Positions 31,229-39,071 of a stretch of DNA of 39,597 nt are shown piece after piece; position 1 is the stretch's first letter; every line of letters starts with the position of its first letter. Under the pieces are notes generated by a model. The model did no database searches. It was not told the DNA's origin and worked only from the letters and a program-made list of their open reading frames with translations. The translations under genes and the position numbers were made by a program. The stretch comes from Bryobacterales bacterium (GTDB lineage: Bacteria > Acidobacteriota > Terriglobia > Bryobacterales > Bryobacteraceae), in assembly GCA_025463005.1 (NCBI GenBank), contig JAOAPR010000196.1, forward strand, positions 1 through 39,597. The letters run 5' to 3'.

Positions 31229-33346
31229 ATGTTGCATTCCGTTGAAGTAGATTTGGGCGGCGGCCGTATTGTCACCCTCGAAACCGGGAAGATGGCCAAG
31301 CAGGCCAACGGCTCGGTCATCGTGCGGTCCGGCGAATCGGTGGTCCTGGTGACCGCCTGCACCGCCCCGCATCCCAAGCCGAACGCGAGCTTTTTCCCCC
31401 TCACTGTTGACTACCGCGAGTACACCTATTCTGCCGGACGTTTCCCCGGCGGGTTCATCAAGCGCGAAGGCCGGCCGACCGAAAAAGAAGTTCTCACCAG
31501 CCGTCTGATCGACCGGCCCGTCCGGCCGCTGTTCCCGGAGGGATATTCCCACGAAACCCAGGTGATCGGCATGGTGCTTTCCGCCGATCCGACGCGCGAT
31601 CCTTCCACCTTGGCCATTATGGGCGCGGGCGCTTCGCTCGCGATCTCCGACATCCCGTTCGAGCACGTGCTGGCCGCAGTTCGCGTGGGCATGGTCGACG
31701 GAAAGCTGGTCGCGAATCCTACTTATGAGGAAACCAAAGCCTCCAAGATCAACATCGTAGTGGCGGGGACCGAGACCGGCATCGTGATGGTGGAATCCGG
31801 CGCCCAGCAAGCCACCGAAGCGGAAGTGCTGGCCGCCATCGAATTCGGCCACGACTGCTGCAAGAAAATCGCGAAGGGCATCCACGAGCTGATGAAGAAG
31901 GCGGGCAAGACCAAAGTGCCATTCGTGCCGCCGCCCATCAATCAGGAACTCTACGACAAGCTCGACAAGGCCGTCCGCAGCGAACTGCAGGACGCAATGA
32001 ACACCCAGAAGTACGAAAAGCTCGACAGCTATCGCCGTGTGGACGAGAGCAAAGCCAAGGCGCTGGAAGCGATCGACGAAGAGCAGCGCGACGAAGCGGG
32101 CGATCTTTTCGACCGCCTCAAGGAACGGATCTTCCGCGACGAGATGCTCAAGGAGCGCCGCCGTCCGGATCGCCGCAAGTTTGACGAGATCCGCAAGATC
32201 GACGTCGAAGTCGGAGTTCTCCCGCGCACCCACGGTTCGTCGCTGTTTACCCGCGGCGAGACGCAGGCGCTGGTGACCGCCACGCTCGGCACCAAGGACG
32301 ACGAGCAGCGCATCGAGCTGCTGGATTCTTCGGAGACCTCCAAGCGCTTCATGCTGCATTACAACTTCCCGCCGTTCAGTGTCGGCGAGGTTGGTTTTAT
32401 GCGCGGCGCCGGGCGGCGCGAAATCGGCCACGGTGCATTGGCAGAGCGCGCACTGGCTGCCGTGATTCCCGATGACAAGGCCTTCCCGTACACCATGCGC
32501 GTGGTCAGCGACATCATGGAGTCGAATGGATCGAGCTCCATGGCTTCGGTTTGCGGCGCGACGCTTTCGCTGATGGATGCGGGCGTGCCGATCGCTGCTC
32601 CGGTGGCGGGTATCGCCATGGGCCTGGTGCTCGAAGGCAAGGATTACGCGGTGTTGACCGATATCGCCGGCGCCGAGGATCACTACGGCGACATGGACTT
32701 CAAGGTTGCCGGCACGAAAGACGGCATTACGGCGCTGCAGATGGACATCAAGGTGCCGAACGTCACCCACGCCATCATGAAAGAGGCGCTGGAGCAGGCT
32801 CGCAAGGCCCGGCTCGAGATCCTGGAAAAGATGAACGCGGTGATCAATAAGCCGCGCGAGACGATGTCGCCGTATGCTCCGCGCATCTTCACGTTGCAGA
32901 TCCCGACGGATAAGATCCGCGAGCTGATCGGCCCCGGAGGCAAGGTGATCCGCGGGATCGTCGAAGCCACCGGCTGCAAGATCGACGTCGAGGACGACGG
33001 CAGCGTCAAGATCTTCTCCTCCGACGGAACCGCGGCCGACCGCTGCATCCAGATGGTAACCGACATCTGTGCAGTCGCCGAAGTGGGCAAGACCTACCTG
33101 GGCAAGGTGGTTCGCATCGTCGATTTCGGCGCATTCGTCGAAATCTTCCCCGGCACCGACGGCCTGCTGCACATCTCCGAGATTTCGGAGAGCCGCATCA
33201 AGCAGGTGCGCGATGAGCTGAACGAAGGCGATCAGATCCTGGTGAAGGTTCTGGCGCTCGAAGGCAACAAGATCAAGCTCAGCCGCAGGGCGATCCTCAA
33301 AGAGGAGCGCGACAAACTCAAAAAGGGCGAAGCGAGCAACGCTTAG
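31229..33346 (+). CDS. pnp: Polyribonucleotide nucleotidyltransferase (PNPase)
   Basis: 705 aa, typical length. Two RNase PH domains (~10-140 and ~310-450; catalytic [32 protein letters not shown]-type [12 protein letters not shown] and DMDFKVAGT), a KH domain with [10 protein letters not shown] (~555-615), and an S1 domain [21 protein letters not shown] (~620-690). It is a 3'-5' phosphorolytic exoribonuclease of the degradosome. The 105-base gap after rpsO has a small stem (TTAATC / GATTAA), a possible RNase III autoregulation site. Confidence 0.97.
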   Translation: MLHSVEVDLGGGRIVTLETGKMAKQANGSVIVRSGESVVLVTACTAPHPKPNASFFPLTVDYREYTYSAGRFPGGFIKREGRPTEKEVLTSRLIDRPVRPLFPEGYSHETQVIGMVLSADPTRDPSTLAIMGAGASLAISDIPFEHVLAAVRVGMVDGKLVANPTYEETKASKINIVVAGTETGIVMVESGAQQATEAEVLAAIEFGHDCCKKIAKGIHELMKKAGKTKVPFVPPPINQELYDKLDKAVRSELQDAMNTQKYEKLDSYRRVDESKAKALEAIDEEQRDEAGDLFDRLKERIFRDEMLKERRRPDRRKFDEIRKIDVEVGVLPRTHGSSLFTRGETQALVTATLGTKDDEQRIELLDSSETSKRFMLHYNFPPFSVGEVGFMRGAGRREIGHGALAERALAAVIPDDKAFPYTMRVVSDIMESNGSSSMASVCGATLSLMDAGVPIAAPVAGIAMGLVLEGKDYAVLTDIAGAEDHYGDMDFKVAGTKDGITALQMDIKVPNVTHAIMKEALEQARKARLEILEKMNAVINKPRETMSPYAPRIFTLQIPTDKIRELIGPGGKVIRGIVEATGCKIDVEDDGSVKIFSSDGTAADRCIQMVTDICAVAEVGKTYLGKVVRIVDFGAFVEIFPGTDGLLHISEISESRIKQVRDELNEGDQILVKVLALEGNKIKLSRRAILKEERDKLKKGEASNA

Positions 33347-33349
33347 GCA

Positions 33350-33380
33350 GCAGGGCAGGCGACCTGATCGCCTGCCCTGC
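33350..33380. terminator. Strong stem-loop behind pnp
   Basis: 13-bp perfect stem GCAGGGCAGGCGA / TCGCCTGCCCTGC with a 5-base loop, four bases after the pnp stop. No U-run. It lies between convergent pnp and the minus-strand 98-aa gene, so it can serve both strands. Confidence 0.65.
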
Positions 33381-33418
33381 TCCGCAGGTGGTAGTCGGAT
33401 AAATGTTGGTTGATGACT

Positions 33419-33715
33419 TTAGTCCGCGAAAGGTTTACCGTCGAAGCCGTGATTTGAGATGAGAATGGCCATATTGGCTCTGCTTGGCGCGTCACACTCG
33501 ACGCCGCCAAAGGCGGTAACAACATTCATCCCAATCCTGGCTGCGCCCGGGGAAAAGTAACAGACCGGTGGCTGTCCTAGGTTGATCGGACTGAACACCC
33601 CAGCATCCAGCGGTGCGCCTGAGGCGATAAAGATCGGAGTGAAAGCATCCAGCATCGCCGTATGTCTACCAACTGCGGTCTCTTCATCTGAAAACGCTAT
33701 TCTGTACCAGGGCAT
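33419..33715 (-). CDS. 98-aa conserved hypothetical protein, last gene of the TA-linked operon
   Basis: Soluble single domain beginning MPWYRIAFSDEETAVGRH, with a helix ending at ASGAP, a YFSPGAA turn and a final GV-E-C strand pair. I have no family name for it. It lies eight bases behind the DUF3467 gene on the same strand, so it should be co-transcribed with toxin, antitoxin and DUF3467. It might be an accessory or immunity factor (inference). Confidence 0.65.
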   Translation of the reverse strand: MPWYRIAFSDEETAVGRHTAMLDAFTPIFIASGAPLDAGVFSPINLGQPPVCYFSPGAARIGMNVVTAFGGVECDAPSRANMAILISNHGFDGKPFAD

Positions 33716-33723
33716 GGTTGTGG

Positions 33724-34092
33724 TTACGATGCGGCCTTGGGTGCATCCGGCGCTTTAGGAGCCGGAGGAGTGGAACCCTCAGCTTGCGGCGCTTTGGGCA
33801 TCAGATATAGCGGGCCGAATCTTTGCTCGTGGTCTCTGACGTTCTTAAGCAGAATAGCGGCCAGCGCTTTGGCATGCTCCCATGACATCACAACACTGGC
33901 GACCTGTTCATGGGCAATTTCGCCCTTCTCGTCAGGGCCAACTTCGCCGAATACCATGCGAACATCCATATGCGACGTAACCAGATTTATGGCGTTAGCA
34001 AAGAAAGAGCGATAGACCGGCGATCTACGAACGGGAAGATCATCAACAGTCACTTCCGTGGGAGCGAGCGGATCAGTTTCATTTTCGGCCAT
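33724..34092 (-). CDS. DUF3467 domain protein
   Basis: 122 aa. Core residues ~27-92 (YRSFFANAINLVTSHMDVRMVFGE, ASVVMSWEHAKALAAILLKNVRDHEQRFG) match DUF3467, a small domain of unknown function. The C-terminus is a Pro/Ala/Lys-rich tail. AGAGAGG precedes the ATG. It starts 14 bases after the antitoxin stop and ends eight bases before the 98-aa gene. Confidence 0.8.
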   Translation of the reverse strand: MAENETDPLAPTEVTVDDLPVRRSPVYRSFFANAINLVTSHMDVRMVFGEVGPDEKGEIAHEQVASVVMSWEHAKALAAILLKNVRDHEQRFGPLYLMPKAPQAEGSTPPAPKAPDAPKAAS

Positions 34093-34106
34093 ATTTCAAA
34101 ACCTCT

Positions 34107-34700
34107 CTAGACTGATTGTTGTTTGGCAATTGGATGAGCAAGGATCGCTTCCGCATTGAGAGCCATATCATCGAAGGATTCAAGCTCGATCTTCGAGGGG
34201 GGCTTTCTCTGGATGTCTTGCGTTGATCCGCCAGACCCGACGGGCGAATAGATGGATTCCTTGCTTTGGGGAGGGATAGCGCTGATTACCCGAAGTGTGC
34301 CAGCGGGGACTCGATAGTTTCTAATCGAATAGCGATCCAGCACGGATTTGCTCTGCTCGATCTCCTGCTCGTAAGAGGCCACTTGAAAAGAATCTGGATC
34401 GAAACTATCCGACCAGTGAATCAATTCGCTAAACGGAGCGAACCGAACCACCAGGGCGACATCAAAGGCTTCAGCGAGCCTCTTTAGAGTTTCCAGGGTG
34501 AAGTGTACGCCACCCGGCTTTTCCATCGCAGAAATACGCGACTGTTTCATGCCCGTTAGTTGCGCTAAGTCCGGCTGTGTTCCTACGAGCTTCTTTCGCA
34601 AGGCTCGAATCTGCAACGGTAAGTCAATTTCGATCTGGGCATTGACTAGACCGTGACGGTACTCCTTGTTTTTCATTTCAGCCGATTCTGACGGGTTCAT
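34107..34700 (-). CDS. XRE-family HTH antitoxin with long C-terminal extension (HigA-like)
   Basis: 197 aa. Residues ~27-88 form a Cro/C1-type helix-turn-helix (LPLQIRALRKKL, PDLAQLTGMKQSRISAMEKP, LETLKRLAEAFDVALVVRF). HigA antitoxins are usually about 100 aa; here ~100 further residues, polar and partly disordered, follow. It overlaps the toxin gene by 23 bases. It should bind the toxin and repress the promoter through the GTATCAC sites. Confidence 0.82.
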   Translation of the reverse strand: MNPSESAEMKNKEYRHGLVNAQIEIDLPLQIRALRKKLVGTQPDLAQLTGMKQSRISAMEKPGGVHFTLETLKRLAEAFDVALVVRFAPFSELIHWSDSFDPDSFQVASYEQEIEQSKSVLDRYSIRNYRVPAGTLRVISAIPPQSKESIYSPVGSGGSTQDIQRKPPSKIELESFDDMALNAEAILAHPIAKQQSV

Positions 34701-35070
34701 ATTTGGCTAGTGTCCCCTCTGCGTCCTTAAGTTTCTTGCGTCGGTTTTCCATCGTTCCAAATGCACTGGGAGGATCGTATACCTTCCCCTTGTGGGTGCA
34801 TCCGATAAGCATCGCAAAGCACGCCTCGCCTTCGTAATAACCGAAGATCCGATGCTCTACTTTCTCTGCCGTCCACCGTAGCTCCCAATAACCCGAATAG
34901 CCCCTGAGTGGGTCGCAGATGCCAGTAGGCCATTTCCGCATTTTTGCAATTCGGTTAAAAAACGTGTCCAGAACTGCTCGACGTGCGGGCGATAGGTCTT
35001 TACGCCAATCGCTTATGGCTTCCCTCCCGGATGCTGAACGGAATTGCCGGAAATCCCATAGCAGATTCAT
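34678..35070 (-). CDS. HigB/RelE-superfamily toxin (phage Gp49-like)
   Basis: 130 aa. GYWELRWTAEKVEHRIFGYYEGEACFAMLIGCTHKGKVYD is the RelE/HigB beta-sheet core; basic ENRRKKLKDAE helix follows, as in Gp49-like toxins that cleave mRNA at the ribosome. The toxin gene comes first, the order typical of higBA. The ATG at 35070 lies two bases from an operator-like repeat. Confidence 0.82.
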   Translation of the reverse strand: MNLLWDFRQFRSASGREAISDWRKDLSPARRAVLDTFFNRIAKMRKWPTGICDPLRGYSGYWELRWTAEKVEHRIFGYYEGEACFAMLIGCTHKGKVYDPPSAFGTMENRRKKLKDAEGTLAKYEPVRIG

Positions 35071-35071
35071 G

Positions 35072-35123
35072 GTATCACAAAAAAGTTATACTATCCAGCG
35101 AAACCTCTTGACCATCGTATCAC
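35072..35123. promoter_or_regulatory. Operator-like GTATCAC repeats upstream of the toxin gene
   Basis: GTATCAC followed by A6 and GTTATAC forms an imperfect palindrome at 35072-35091. A second GTATCAC followed by T6 lies at 35117-35123, 45 bases away (about four helical turns). Both flank the TA promoter, as expected for an antitoxin autorepressor. Confidence 0.5.
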
Positions 35124-35137
35124 TTTTTTATTATATT
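35108..35137 (+). promoter_or_regulatory. Plus-strand promoter reading toward the tRNA
   Basis: -35 TTGACC at 35108-35113, 18-base spacer, -10 TATATT at 35132-35137. A transcript would start near 35144, run into hairpin 1 and then the tRNA. Its -10 overlaps that of the divergent TA promoter. Confidence 0.5.
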
Positions 35138-35162
35138 ATACATGTGCTTACAAACAAAGCAA
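35135..35162 (-). promoter_or_regulatory. TA operon promoter
   Basis: On the minus strand, -10 TATAAT is at 35140-35135 (perfect) and a weak -35 TTGCTT at 35162-35157, spacer 16. The predicted start near 35128 gives a leader of ~58 bases to the toxin ATG, covering both GTATCAC sites. Confidence 0.55.
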
Positions 35163-35164
35163 AA

Positions 35165-35200
35165 GGCCAGCGGAACAGTCGCGAAACTGAACTGCTGGCC
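35165..35200. terminator. Hairpin 1 before the tRNA, U-rich on both strands
   Basis: Outer stem GGCCAGC / GCTGGCC, 4/4 internal loop, inner stem CAGT / ACTG and loop CGCGAA. Plus strand is followed by CTTGCTTTTGTTCTTTT; minus strand by TTTTGCTTTG. It could end transcripts from either direction, or attenuate a plus-strand transcript ahead of the tRNA. Confidence 0.55.
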
Positions 35201-35217
35201 CTTGCTTTTGTTCTTTT

Positions 35218-35312
35218 GGCGGGTTGGCAGAGTGGCCTAATGCTCCCGACTCCAAATCGGGTGACCGTGCTCAGAACACGGCCCGTGGGTTCAAATCCTA
35301 CACCCGCCGCCA
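35218..35312 (+). tRNA. Type II (serine-like) tRNA with anticodon CCA
   Basis: 95 bases with encoded 3' CCA. Acceptor GGCGGGT / ACCCGCC (7 bp), discriminator G73, T8, 3-bp D stem GCA / TGC with G18G19, anticodon stem CCCGA / TCGGG, loop CTCCAAA with anticodon CCA at 35252-35254. The long variable arm has a 5-bp stem CCGTG / CACGG. T stem GTGGG / CCTAC has loop TTCAAAT. Every conserved position looks intact, so it can fold and work. The body fits tRNA-Ser; the anticodon would read UGG (Trp). One base change (CGA to CCA) separates it from tRNA-Ser(CGA). Confidence 0.9.
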
Positions 35313-35321
35313 GATTAAACA

Positions 35322-35353
35322 GCCCCACTTGCAGCGCGAACTGCTCATGGGGC
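35322..35353 (+). other. Hairpin 2 after the tRNA, same loop as hairpin 1
   Basis: Outer stem GCCCCA / TGGGGC, 3/3 internal loop, inner stem GCAG / CTGC, loop CGCGAA. It starts nine bases after the tRNA end and has the same architecture and loop as hairpin 1. No U-run follows; it may be a processing or stability element. Confidence 0.55.
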
Positions 35354-35438
35354 CTAGCCTCGGGATTGCTCCAAAGGCAGGATTGTCTAGATCCACTGTC
35401 ATTTTGGACGCAATTGCTCGAAGAAAGCAAGGCCCAAA

Positions 35439-36377
35439 GTGACTTGTCACAACTGCCGGACCGAATGCCGGAAGTTCGGTAAACGCCAAAATCGTCAGCG
35501 CTACCAATGTTCGCAATGCCGCAAGGTATTCACGGACGCCCGCGATAACACCCTGGACGGCATGTACCTGCCCGTAGAGAAAGCTGAGACGATTCTCGCG
35601 CTGATGCTCGAAGGAAATTCTGTCTCCAGCGTTGAGCGCGTCACCGGCATTCACAAGGCAACGATCCTTAAGCTGCTCGTACTCGCCGGTGAAAAATGTG
35701 AGCGGATCATGGCGGACAAAGTTCGCAACGTCGAAGTACGCGATGTTGAACTCGACGAAGTGTGGTCTTGGATCGGCTGCAAACAAAAACGCGTTCGCCC
35801 TGAAGATGACCAGAACCGTGGCGACTGCTACGTGTTCGTGGGAATCGAAAGGCACAGCAAGCTGGTGCTCAATATCACGATGGGCAAGCGCGATCAGAAC
35901 ACGACGAACGTGTTTGTCGAAGGCATTCGGCAGGCCACTTCCCGCAAGCGCTTCCAGATCACGACGGATGGCTTCGCGCCGTACCGCTCCGCCATTAGCA
36001 ACACGTTGCATGGCCGTTGCGACTTCGCCATGCTCATCAAGGTTTACAGGGCCGCCAGCGAGGGCGAAGCGCGCTACAGCCCCGCTGAAGTAGCTTCCAT
36101 GGAAGTAGTCCCAGTTATGGGGCAACCCGACCCCGACCGCATCTGTACTTCGATAATCGAGCGCAGCAACTTGAGCCTACGGATGGGCCTTCGCCGGTTT
36201 ACTCGGCTGACGAACGGCTTCAGTAAGAAGTGGGAGAACCACTGGGCAGCGGTTTCGCTCTGGTACACCTTCTACAATTTTTGCCGTGTCCACAAATCTC
36301 TCCGCGTGACTCCGGCGATGGCCGCTGGAATCAGCGATCACATCTGGAGCGTGCGCGAACTACTGGAGGCCGCGTGA
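35439..36377 (+). CDS. IS1-like DDE transposase with N-terminal zinc ribbon
   Basis: 312 aa, intact. Zinc finger CHNC ... CSQC (Cys3, 6, 24, 27), helix-turn-helix SVSSVERVTGIHKATILKLL, and catalytic DDE: Asp106 (ELDEVWSW), Asp177 (TTDGFAPY), Glu241 (IIERSNLSLR). C-terminal FTRLTNGFSKKWENHWAAV is typical of this solitary IS1-like group. GTG start. I see no clear terminal inverted repeats or target duplication, so the element's ends are undefined. Confidence 0.85.
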   Translation: MTCHNCRTECRKFGKRQNRQRYQCSQCRKVFTDARDNTLDGMYLPVEKAETILALMLEGNSVSSVERVTGIHKATILKLLVLAGEKCERIMADKVRNVEVRDVELDEVWSWIGCKQKRVRPEDDQNRGDCYVFVGIERHSKLVLNITMGKRDQNTTNVFVEGIRQATSRKRFQITTDGFAPYRSAISNTLHGRCDFAMLIKVYRAASEGEARYSPAEVASMEVVPVMGQPDPDRICTSIIERSNLSLRMGLRRFTRLTNGFSKKWENHWAAVSLWYTFYNFCRVHKSLRVTPAMAAGISDHIWSVRELLEAA

Positions 36378-36575
36378 GTGTTAGAATCCTACTCCGTGAT
36401 ATCAACAGGTTTTCTGGTGATTACAGGCGTCGGGTTCCTGGTCGGCGCATACTATGCCGCCCGGTGCGACCCGACGGAATATCGCTGGGCGCATGCCTGG
36501 ACGATTCTTCTCATGATACTCGCGGTTACCTTCCTCATTTTGGCGCTGGAGCCAGTACTTGGCCGCTTCTACTAG
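36378..36575 (+). CDS. Small two-helix membrane protein
   Basis: 65 aa, GTG start directly after the transposase TGA, so reinitiation is likely. Two hydrophobic helices (VISTGFLVITGVGFLVGAYY; WTILLMILAVTFLILALEP) flank a short polar loop RCDPTEYRWAHA. No family known. The zero gap to a transposase is unusual; it may be cargo or simply adjacent. Confidence 0.5.
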   Translation: MLESYSVISTGFLVITGVGFLVGAYYAARCDPTEYRWAHAWTILLMILAVTFLILALEPVLGRFY

Positions 36576-36653
36576 CCCGTCCACCACCAAGGATCAACCA
36601 GAATTTATCCGACTACCCCGCAGGTTAGCTAAGACTACTTGGAGTATATTAGC

Positions 36654-36659
36654 TATAAT
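36654..36659 (+). promoter_or_regulatory. -10 element placed for a leaderless transcript
   Basis: Perfect TATAAT, seven bases before the ATG at 36667. Transcription would begin at or next to the start codon. There is no Shine-Dalgarno and no clear -35, the arrangement seen in leaderless genes. Confidence 0.45.
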
Positions 36660-36666
36660 TAACTCC

Positions 36667-37035
36667 ATGCGCCCGCGCCGGAGTTGGGCCGTCGAGTTTG
36701 CCTTCCTGTTCACCTCCCTGCCCGCCGCGGCCCAATCGCTCGGGGGAGCCGGCACTTTGCGAGGAATCGTCAGCGACCCTGCCGGCGCATCCATACCTTC
36801 CGCTCAGGTCGAGCTATCTAACCCGGTCACAGGCTTCTCGCAGGAAACGCAAGCCCAACCGAACGGAGCGTTCGCGATCAACAACATCCCTCCGAATCGT
36901 TACCGGCTGCGCGTCTCGCTCAGCGGCTTCCAGCCGTTCAATGCGAGCGTACTGATCCGGACGGCCGTCCCGCCGACACCATTGATCGGCAGCTTCTGGC
37001 GGCTCTGCCTGCTCTTTCGCCCGATTCCGGATTGA
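36667..37035 (+). pseudogene. 5' fragment of a broken TonB-dependent receptor
   Basis: Signal peptide (FAFLFTSLPAAAQS) and a carboxypeptidase-regulatory-like domain (GTLRGIVSDPAGASIPSAQVEL, NGAFAINNIPPNRYRLRVSLSGF). After ...SVLIRTAVPPTPL the frame changes and reads nonsense (IGSFWRLCLLF) to a stop. The correct frame resumes as DTIDRQLLAALPAL. The segment that normally links the domain to the plug is missing. Confidence 0.75.
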
Positions 37036-39071
37036 ACGATGCGATTATCTTAACCACTCCGGGCGTCGCCGCCGATTCCAACGGTTTTTTTCATCCTCTG
37101 GGCGACCACGCCCAGGTCAGCTACATCCTCGACGGTCAGCCGGTGACCGACCAGCGAAACAAAGTTTTCTCAACGTCGATTCCGTCCAACGCGATTCAGT
37201 CCATGGAAGTGATCTCCGGATCGCCCGCGGCTGAATACGGAGACAAGACCAGCCTGGTGATCAACGCGGCCACGCGCTCCGGACTTGGCCAGAAGCTTAC
37301 GGGTGACTTCCTGGCAAAGTACGGCTCCTTCGGCACCATCGGGGAGGAAACCACGCTCTCGGCCGGGTCCTCGCGCTGGGGCAATTTCACCGCAGTGAAC
37401 GCCGAACGCAGCGGACGGTTTCTCGATACACCGGAATTCTGGCCGATGCACGATGCCGGGAACACTGGCACCGTCTTCGATCGCGCCGACTATCAGCCAA
37501 GCGGGCACGATGCGTTCCATCTGAACCTGATGGCCTCGCGGAACTGGTTCCAGGTTCCGAACACTTACGACCAGCCGCGCCAGGATCAGCGCCAAAAGGT
37601 GGTGTCGTTCAATATTGCGCCCGGGTATCAGCGCACCCTCGATAGCAGGACGCTGTTGAGCGTCAATGCCTTTGCCCGTCGCGACCAAGTTAACTACTAT
37701 CCCAGCCGCGATGTGCTCGATGACTCGCCCGCAACGCTGGCGCAAGACCGGTCTCTTGCGAATTTTGGACTGCACGCGGATCTGTCTCGAGTCCAAGGGC
37801 GGCATAACAGGAAGGCTGGACTGAACGTGACACACACCCGGCTGGAGGAAGAGTTCAGCCTCGGCATTACGGATCCGTCGTACAACGCGCCCGCCAATCC
37901 CACGTTCCTGAGCACGCTGGTTCCCTACGATCTGAGCCGGGGCGGACAGCCGTTTCGCTTCCAGGGCGGCGCAAGTATCAACCAGGCCGCGGCGTTCGCG
38001 CAGGATTCCGTCACTCTCGGCGATCTGACGCTGAACATCGGACTGCGTTTCGACCGTTACGACGGCCTGACAAGCGGCAGTGCCTTCCAGCCTCGCGGCG
38101 CGTTCTCATATCTGCTCAAGGCGACCAACACGGTGATTCGCGGCGGTTATAGCCGCACGATGGAAACACCCACGAATGAGAACCTGGTGGCGTCCAGTTC
38201 CACAGGTGCGGGCGGCTTGGCGAGCAATTTGTTCAAGGGCACGGCCCAGCAGGAACCCATCCCTCTCGGCCGGCGTAATCAGTACGATGCGGGCATCCAG
38301 CAGAGCCTGGGCAGGTGGGTGCTCATCGACGTCAGTTACTTCCGCAAGTACACCCGCAACGCGTTCGATTTCGATGCCCTCTTCAGCACGCCCGTCACGT
38401 TTCCGATCGGGTGGAGGCAGTCCAAACTGGACGGGGTGTCGGCGCGCATCAGCACCGTCGATCTGCGCGGCCTGCGCATCTACGCGACCATGGGGCACGC
38501 CAACGCCAGATTCTTCGGCCCCGAAACCGGCGGAATCATTTTCAATTCGAACCTTACGGTGGGCGCTTACCGCCAGGATCACGATCAGGTCTATCAACAG
38601 AACGTAAACCTGCACTACCAGCGATCCAAGACCGCCTGGTGGACGGATTTAACATGGCGATACGATAGCGGCCTGGTGGTGGGAGCGGTGAACAACCTGA
38701 ACGATGCATTGGCGCTGACGGCCGACCAGCAGTCGGCGATAGGATTCGATTGCGGATCGGATCGGGCGGCGCTCACGCATCGAATCGCGACGTGCCCTTC
38801 GCCGGACTACGGCGCCGAACGGATTCATATTCTCGCTCCCGGAGCCGAGAACCCTGACCGTAATCCTCCGCGGACCAAGTCACGGCACGTGTTGGATCTG
38901 GGCGTCGGCTCGGACAACCTGTTTCGAGCAGACGGCGTCCGAACTGTCGTGCGCTTCACTGTGCTGAACTTGTTGAACCAGGCCGCTCTTTATAACTTCC
39001 TGTCGCCCTTCAGCGGAACCCACTGGATCGGGCCGCGAACGTATCAGGCGCAAATTGGCTGGTCGTTTTAG
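37032..39071 (+). CDS. 3' part of a TonB-dependent receptor (plug and barrel), separated by frameshift
   Basis: 679 codons from a TTG. Plug: [65 protein letters not shown]; then the barrel to the end IGWSF. The plug's first strand ([17 protein letters not shown]) lies upstream in the same frame but has no start or signal. Without its N-terminus it cannot reach the outer membrane unless frameshifting restores it. Its stop overlaps the stop of the convergent YbjQ gene by two to three bases. Confidence 0.75.
   Translation: MNDAIILTTPGVAADSNGFFHPLGDHAQVSYILDGQPVTDQRNKVFSTSIPSNAIQSMEVISGSPAAEYGDKTSLVINAATRSGLGQKLTGDFLAKYGSFGTIGEETTLSAGSSRWGNFTAVNAERSGRFLDTPEFWPMHDAGNTGTVFDRADYQPSGHDAFHLNLMASRNWFQVPNTYDQPRQDQRQKVVSFNIAPGYQRTLDSRTLLSVNAFARRDQVNYYPSRDVLDDSPATLAQDRSLANFGLHADLSRVQGRHNRKAGLNVTHTRLEEEFSLGITDPSYNAPANPTFLSTLVPYDLSRGGQPFRFQGGASINQAAAFAQDSVTLGDLTLNIGLRFDRYDGLTSGSAFQPRGAFSYLLKATNTVIRGGYSRTMETPTNENLVASSSTGAGGLASNLFKGTAQQEPIPLGRRNQYDAGIQQSLGRWVLIDVSYFRKYTRNAFDFDALFSTPVTFPIGWRQSKLDGVSARISTVDLRGLRIYATMGHANARFFGPETGGIIFNSNLTVGAYRQDHDQVYQQNVNLHYQRSKTAWWTDLTWRYDSGLVVGAVNNLNDALALTADQQSAIGFDCGSDRAALTHRIATCPSPDYGAERIHILAPGAENPDRNPPRTKSRHVLDLGVGSDNLFRADGVRTVVRFTVLNLLNQAALYNFLSPFSGTHWIGPRTYQAQIGWSF

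Noticed and set aside
31223-33172. 649-codon minus-strand open frame opposite pnp
   Set aside because: It is the antisense shadow of PNPase in a high-G+C codon pattern, rich in His/Arg/Asp, with no domain and no ribosome-binding site.
35224-35442. 72-codon frame beginning MAEWPNAPDSKSGDR
   Set aside because: Its first part is a translation of the tRNA itself, a common artefact of Ser-type tRNA genes.
35313-36666. Terminal inverted repeats and target duplication of the IS1-like element
   Set aside because: I compared the flanks of the transposase gene and found no convincing matching ends, so no mobile-element boundary is given.
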